Source: Dryomyza anilis (Eukaryota > Arthropoda > Insecta > Diptera > Dryomyzidae). From it: DNA of 64,000 nt. Positions 59,618-64,000 of the stretch are shown here, piece after piece. The DNA is taken from the NCBI GenBank assembly GCA_951804985.1, contig OX638133.1, forward strand, positions 9,568,501-9,632,500, written 5' to 3'. The notes below the pieces were generated by a model. It made no database searches. It was not told the DNA's origin and saw only the letters and a list, made by a program, of their open reading frames with translations. The translations under genes were made by a program, and so were the position numbers. The first letter of the stretch is position 1; every line of letters begins with the position of its first letter.

Positions 59618-60906
59618 TATTTTAACCTACCGTCAGGATTAGCTACAGACTAGAGATTTTAAATATTTCCTCGAACTGGATGACAATGCAATATTATAGT
59701 TTTCTTGCCATCCGGTTCATAATGGTTCTATCGCAATGGTTCCATATTAAAAACACTTTAAAACATGCATATTTTTCAATTTAGTAATATTAGGCCTTAC
59801 GAAATTTGTCGGACTAAAATCTAACTGACACAAAAAAATAAAAATATGAAATAAAAAATATTTTTTAATATAAAACGTTTTTAAGGTGAATTTTTAATAT
59901 GATTTGAAATGAAACGTGGGGCAGTAAAGTTCACATTAAAATCCTTTTATATTAAAAAATATTTTTTATTCACATTTTTTTTACTATAAAATTATATTCT
60001 TTGTAAACAAAAATGAGTTTTTTTCTGAGAATTTTGAATTGTACCTATAGTAACTAAATTGTAGTAAGTATATCTATATCTTTTTTGTTCAGTGTAAGAT
60101 TAAATAATCAACATATCTTCTTAATTTTGTGCATATGTTTGAAACAGAATTCGGATAAATATGTGTGGCTTAATTCTGATGTCCATCACTTTCAGTTATC
60201 TATTTTTAAAAATTCTTATCGCAAACATAATACGTAATAAGAATACAATCCGTGAAATATATTGTACATTTTTGTTAAATTAGAATACGATTTATACCAA
60301 GTAGAAACAGAGAGTTCAGAGCTCTGTGAGTTTCCAGTGGGAAAAAGAAAACTAGTCTAAAATTGAATTTAAAATTGAATTAAAATTGAATAGACAGAAT
60401 AACCTTAAAGAAATAGACTATGTAGTTCTGAAACTGATTCGGACTACACTAAAAAAAACATTACAAATAACATAATAACATTTGTTTTACTTCCAAATAT
60501 AATTCATTTTGTTTCAATTGAATTAAAGTACTTGGTTTTATAAAACAACTCTATGAATTAATCGAAATTTTATACAAAAAATGACTACCTACATAAAATA
60601 AAATTAACTACATAATACTTTTATTTTTACTACATTCTGTTGTTTGTTTGTTTTTATATTTTTTCCGTAAAATACGATTTTATGTCCATCGCATCTACAA
60701 AGAAAGTTTAATTTAAAATACAAAAATCATAAAGACACGTGCAAAAGTTCATATTATTTAGGGAAAGAGGTTTCTGGACATGTGCATAAACTGACATTAG
60801 TTGCACATTAATAGAGTTACAAATTCCCAGTGGCAACTCCCATTCTCCATTATTCTGAACGAGTGGGATGTTCAGAATTAATTATATATTTTACAAGTTT
60901 CTAATA
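59618..60906. other. Intergenic stretch, no supported gene
   Basis: AT-rich DNA with no ORF above ~60 codons. A foldback fragment is visible around 59820-60000 (AAAAATATTTTTTAATATAAAA against TTTTATATTAAAAAATATTT), suggesting a degraded element. Nothing else is recognised. Confidence 0.45.
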
Positions 60907-61409
60907 GGGATATTCCATTTTAAATCAACGAACCGATTTCCCCTACCCCCTCAGAAATAATTCAAATTTGGTACAAATGCTGTACCATATTAAACTAAGA
61001 CAATTTATAAATTTTGGACCTCTAGCTAATATGGTTTCCGAAATACGACGAGTTAAAAAGAGAAAAAATAGGTGAAAACTTACGAAGGTGGGTTAACTTT
61101 ATTGTATTTATCTTAATAACTAGCTTACGTACAAGGTCAATTGAGGTATAATTTCAAAGGTATAAAGATGGTCTTTATTATGGCACCAGTTTTTCAGATA
61201 AATGCAATTAAGTTAACCCACCTTTGTGAGTTTTTAGATATTTTCACTTTTTAAGCCGCCATATTTCGGAAACCATAGAAGGTAGAGGTTTAAAATTTTG
61301 CATATTTCTTAGTTTAATAAGAGCGAACACTCATACAAAATTTTATCAATTTCAAAGAGGATGATGTTTAAATTTATTATTTTTTCGTTGATTTAAAATG
61401 GAATATCCC
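60907..61409. repeat. ~500-bp foldback element with GGGATATTCCATTTTAAATC ends
   Basis: The left end GGGATATTCCATTTTAAATC continues with AACGAA; the right end is the perfect inverse, finishing GATTTAAAATGGAATATCCC. Inner arms also pair: ATGGTTTCCGAAATACG with ATATTTCGGAAACCAT, and GGTGGGTTAACTT with AAGTTAACCCACC. No ORF. Confidence 0.88.
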
Positions 61410-61544
61410 AATATGTAAATGTTATTTTTATAGCAATACTTAACTCAAATTGAAAATAATTCTCTGCTAAATTGAAATTAATTTTTAATAAAAAAAATCG
61501 AAATTGTTTTACAAAAATTTTGAAGATTTAAACCAAGGATTGAA

Positions 61545-61690
61545 ACCTAAACGAATAAAGGTTTCGATTTCGGTTTCGGTTTTTTCTGCGTTTCGGTTTC
61601 GGTTACGGTTTCGGTTTTAAGTTTTTATAACGAAACGGTTTCGGTATACCGGTTCCATGTTACGGTTTCGGTTTTGATTTCGATTTTTGT
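61545..61690. repeat. Degenerate GGTTTC hexamer array
   Basis: GGTTTC, GGTTAC and GATTTC units recur in near-register (for example TTTCGGTTTCGGTTACGG). The same vocabulary surrounds the DINE-1 copy at 34643-35403. No function can be assigned. Confidence 0.75.
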
Positions 61691-61804
61691 ATAAATTTTC
61701 TTTTTTCAATATTTTTCAAATAATTTAACATTGTTTATATGGTGCTAAGTTATGTTCAAATTATGATATTGGGGTAAAGTGGGAAACGTAATTTAAACAA
61801 TGTT

Positions 61805-62600
61805 TATACCCTACACCTATGAGGTACAGGGTATATTAACTTTGTGCATATATTGTAACGCCCCTTAGGAGGCGTGTCCGGTATGGAAAAGTATATATAT
61901 TCTTGATCAGCATCACTACCCGAGTCCGTTTAGCCATGTCCGTCTGTCTGTCCGTCTTGCTGTCTTGCTGTCCGAATACAGACATGAGAAATACTGATCA
62001 GAATGCGATGAAATTTCTTCTCAATATATTTTAGCCAAAAGTAGGAACTGAGTTTGAAAATGAGCCAAATCGGTCAACGGACACGCTCACCTCCCATACA
62101 AGTCACTTTTTTATAACTCTTTCGGAACTAATAACTCAAAAAGTATTCAAGGTATAGTTAAAAAATTTAAAAAGTATTTTTAAAATTTACCTATAAATAT
62201 GTGGTCCAAAAATGGGCGTGATCCGCCCACTTTTTTTTTTCATTATTTCCCGGGTTTTCATGGTGGAAATTTGATCCGTAAATTATTAAAATCAAATCTA
62301 TGAAATATTAGCCTTTCAAAATTTTAAATATAGGCGTGGTCCGCCCAATTATATTTTTCAATTTTTTTTTTAGTTTTTTATACTTTATATAAATTTTTTA
62401 ATTTATGGGGATATAAGACGTTAATTTCTGATATATGAATAATATTCTGAGGGTGGGGAGGTTCAGCATAATTAAATATCCCACATTAATATCCCCACCA
62501 AAGGTGTAGGGTATTCCATAGTCGGGCCCGACCGACTATAAAAATCCGCCCCATGTGACCGAACTTACCCATGTGACCTAACTTTCCCAACTCGTTTTTG
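61805..62600 (+). mobile_element. DINE-1/INE-1-like Helentron-derived element, copy C
   Basis: It starts TATACCCTACACCTATGAGG with the close subterminal inverse ACAGGGTATATT. The core has GTATATATATTCTTGATCAG and GTCCGTCTGTCTGTCCGTC. The 3' part has TGGGCGTGATCCGCCCAC and the hairpin ATAGTCGGGCCCGACCGACT, ending CTTTCCCAACTCG then a T-run. It is the opposite orientation to copies A and B and closely similar to both. Confidence 0.85.
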
Positions 62601-64000
62601 TTATTTTAGTTAAAATATAGTGTTATATTAATTATTTAATTGATTACGCCAAGAAAAAAATTTAATTTTAAATTTCGTAACCGCAAACCAATGAAAAGCA
62701 ATTTTTTGACATAACCTGAGATATGATCTGAATTGCAAAGAAGAATAATTTTGTACAATTTTCATCCATAAAAGCCAAAGAAATTAAATTTCAACAATTC
62801 AGTTAACTGCAATATATGTAAAATAGTGTTGATCATATGCAAGAGCAAGTCAAGAAATGGTAATCTTGTTCTTAAACGATGAGTCCTGCTCTTGCATAGG
62901 TACATATGTTCTTGTTTTTGCAGTACCTTTCTTGCTCTTGCTTGCAAGAATCTTGCAAAGTTTTACTTTTTAAATTTTAAATAAAAGATCGAAGACAAAT
63001 ATCTTAAACTGCATATTAATTATGAAAACAAATAGATTTTGAACACTAATTGTATTTAAGTTACTCATTTTCCATATTTTCAATTTCTTCAACAAAAAAT
63101 AAATTATTTTACTAACAAAAAAAAATTTGAATTATATTTTAACAAGAATTAATTAATAAAATATAATTGTATAAATCAAGTGATGTTGGCAAGACAATTC
63201 AAAATCTCAAGGCCATAATAAAATGAACATAATATGTTCAATGTATATTATACATTCATAATAAATATAAGGAATATTTCGTATAGGCATATTTATGTTT
63301 TCGTCAGAGATTAAAAAAAATCCGAATGCTGCACGCACCGTATGAAAGAGAATACAAATAATATCTGGCAGGGTAACATTTTTTTGCGAACACAAACGCA
63401 AACGCTACAAATCGAACACTAACAGAAAGAAGAGAATACAACAATAACGAATTACGATTCGTATATACACACCTTCACAACGACAACACTTTGTTGCTAT
63501 CCGGTATCATCGCAAGGCAAAAAATAGACGCATGACAACAGACAGACGCATAACAACGGACAGACGCATGACAGCAGACAGTCGTATGACACCACACTTC
63601 ATGTATGTATCTAGTACAGCTATCTAGTTGGCAACAACAACGAGTTTTTTGTGGTACAAAAAAATTTCCCGCCAAAAATTCTATCAAAATCGTGGATGCT
63701 GCTTTATTTTCATTTCTGTTGTTTTTGCACTTTCAAACGAATCAACGGATTTGTGAAAAAAAAGAAAAACACAAAAAGCAATATATAAGCTAAATGAGGT
63801 ACACTGTGAAAATGTTCATATATTATTTTATTTTTGTTTTATCAGTTGAATAAAATAATGCACATATCTTGACTTAAGTAAACTTCATGATTTTACAAAA
63901 GAAAAATAATAATGTGCATAAGTGCATATGCACAATCGATGTATGAACTAGCGTAGCGAAGAAAAGCAAAAAAAACATTGTTTTGTCTATTTTATCTTAT
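62601..64000. other. Intergenic stretch, no supported gene
   Basis: A short inverted series with TCTTGCTCTTGC and CAAGAGCAAG lies around 62835-62955. At 63525-63595 three to four ~19-bp units of the form CAGACGCATGACAACAGA recur. The open frames here derive from those repeats. Nothing else is supported. Confidence 0.45.

Noticed and set aside
61545..61690. Telomere-like GGTTTC repeats
   Set aside because: The repeat is degenerate and interstitial, and flies do not use short telomerase repeats; left as an unexplained degenerate array.
62450..62600. Hairpin plus T-run resembling a bacterial terminator
   Set aside because: It is the 3' end stem-loop of a DINE-1/Helentron-type element in a eukaryotic genome.

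Overview
The window looks like nuclear DNA of a higher (brachyceran, probably calyptrate) fly. It is very AT-rich, coding exons are short and separated by either ~50-90 bp introns or long repeat-filled ones, and it carries DINE-1/INE-1-type Helentron-derived repeats, a mariner-type transposon and many foldback (MITE-like) elements. I see no tRNA, rRNA, CRISPR, prokaryotic or viral gene. The species call is inference; sequence features support Diptera, not a particular species.

Five protein-coding genes can be assembled, all on the minus strand. Two are tandem paralogues of an uncharacterised SAM-domain protein family (4648-9812 and 15446-19587; 623 and 557 aa after splicing). One is a BTB-BACK-Kelch (KLHL-like) gene (25217-29784) that appears to carry a small lesion in its fourth kelch repeat. 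The last two are tandem paralogues of an insect acyl-CoA synthetase of the ANL superfamily (46467-48819 and 53241-57120; 555 and 556 aa). Every exon junction given has GT/AG signals on the minus strand and keeps phase, apart from the Kelch lesion.

Between and inside the genes nearly everything recognisable is repeat: four DINE-1-like copies (30124, 34643, 44036, 61805); at least a dozen foldback elements; two small hAT-type MITEs with 8-bp target duplications; a decayed mariner copy (58323-59615) with terminal repeats and TA duplication still visible; a 19-bp satellite that lies 5' of both acyl-CoA synthetase genes; a 184-bp minisatellite (42480-43330); and several degenerate short-period arrays.

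The two synthetase copies, their 5' flanks, the adjacent 19-bp satellite and part of the 3' flank belong to one segmental duplication. The duplicates are nearly identical at both gene ends but diverged in the middle, as expected from gene conversion or selection acting on the core. Several sequence-unrelated foldback families share the same outer end (TA then CACAGAAAA or CACACA-type termini), suggesting one trans-acting transposase moved them. I found no convincing new molecular system; the most interesting items are the mosaic synthetase duplication, the shared-end MITE set, the paired SAM-domain genes and the Kelch lesion.
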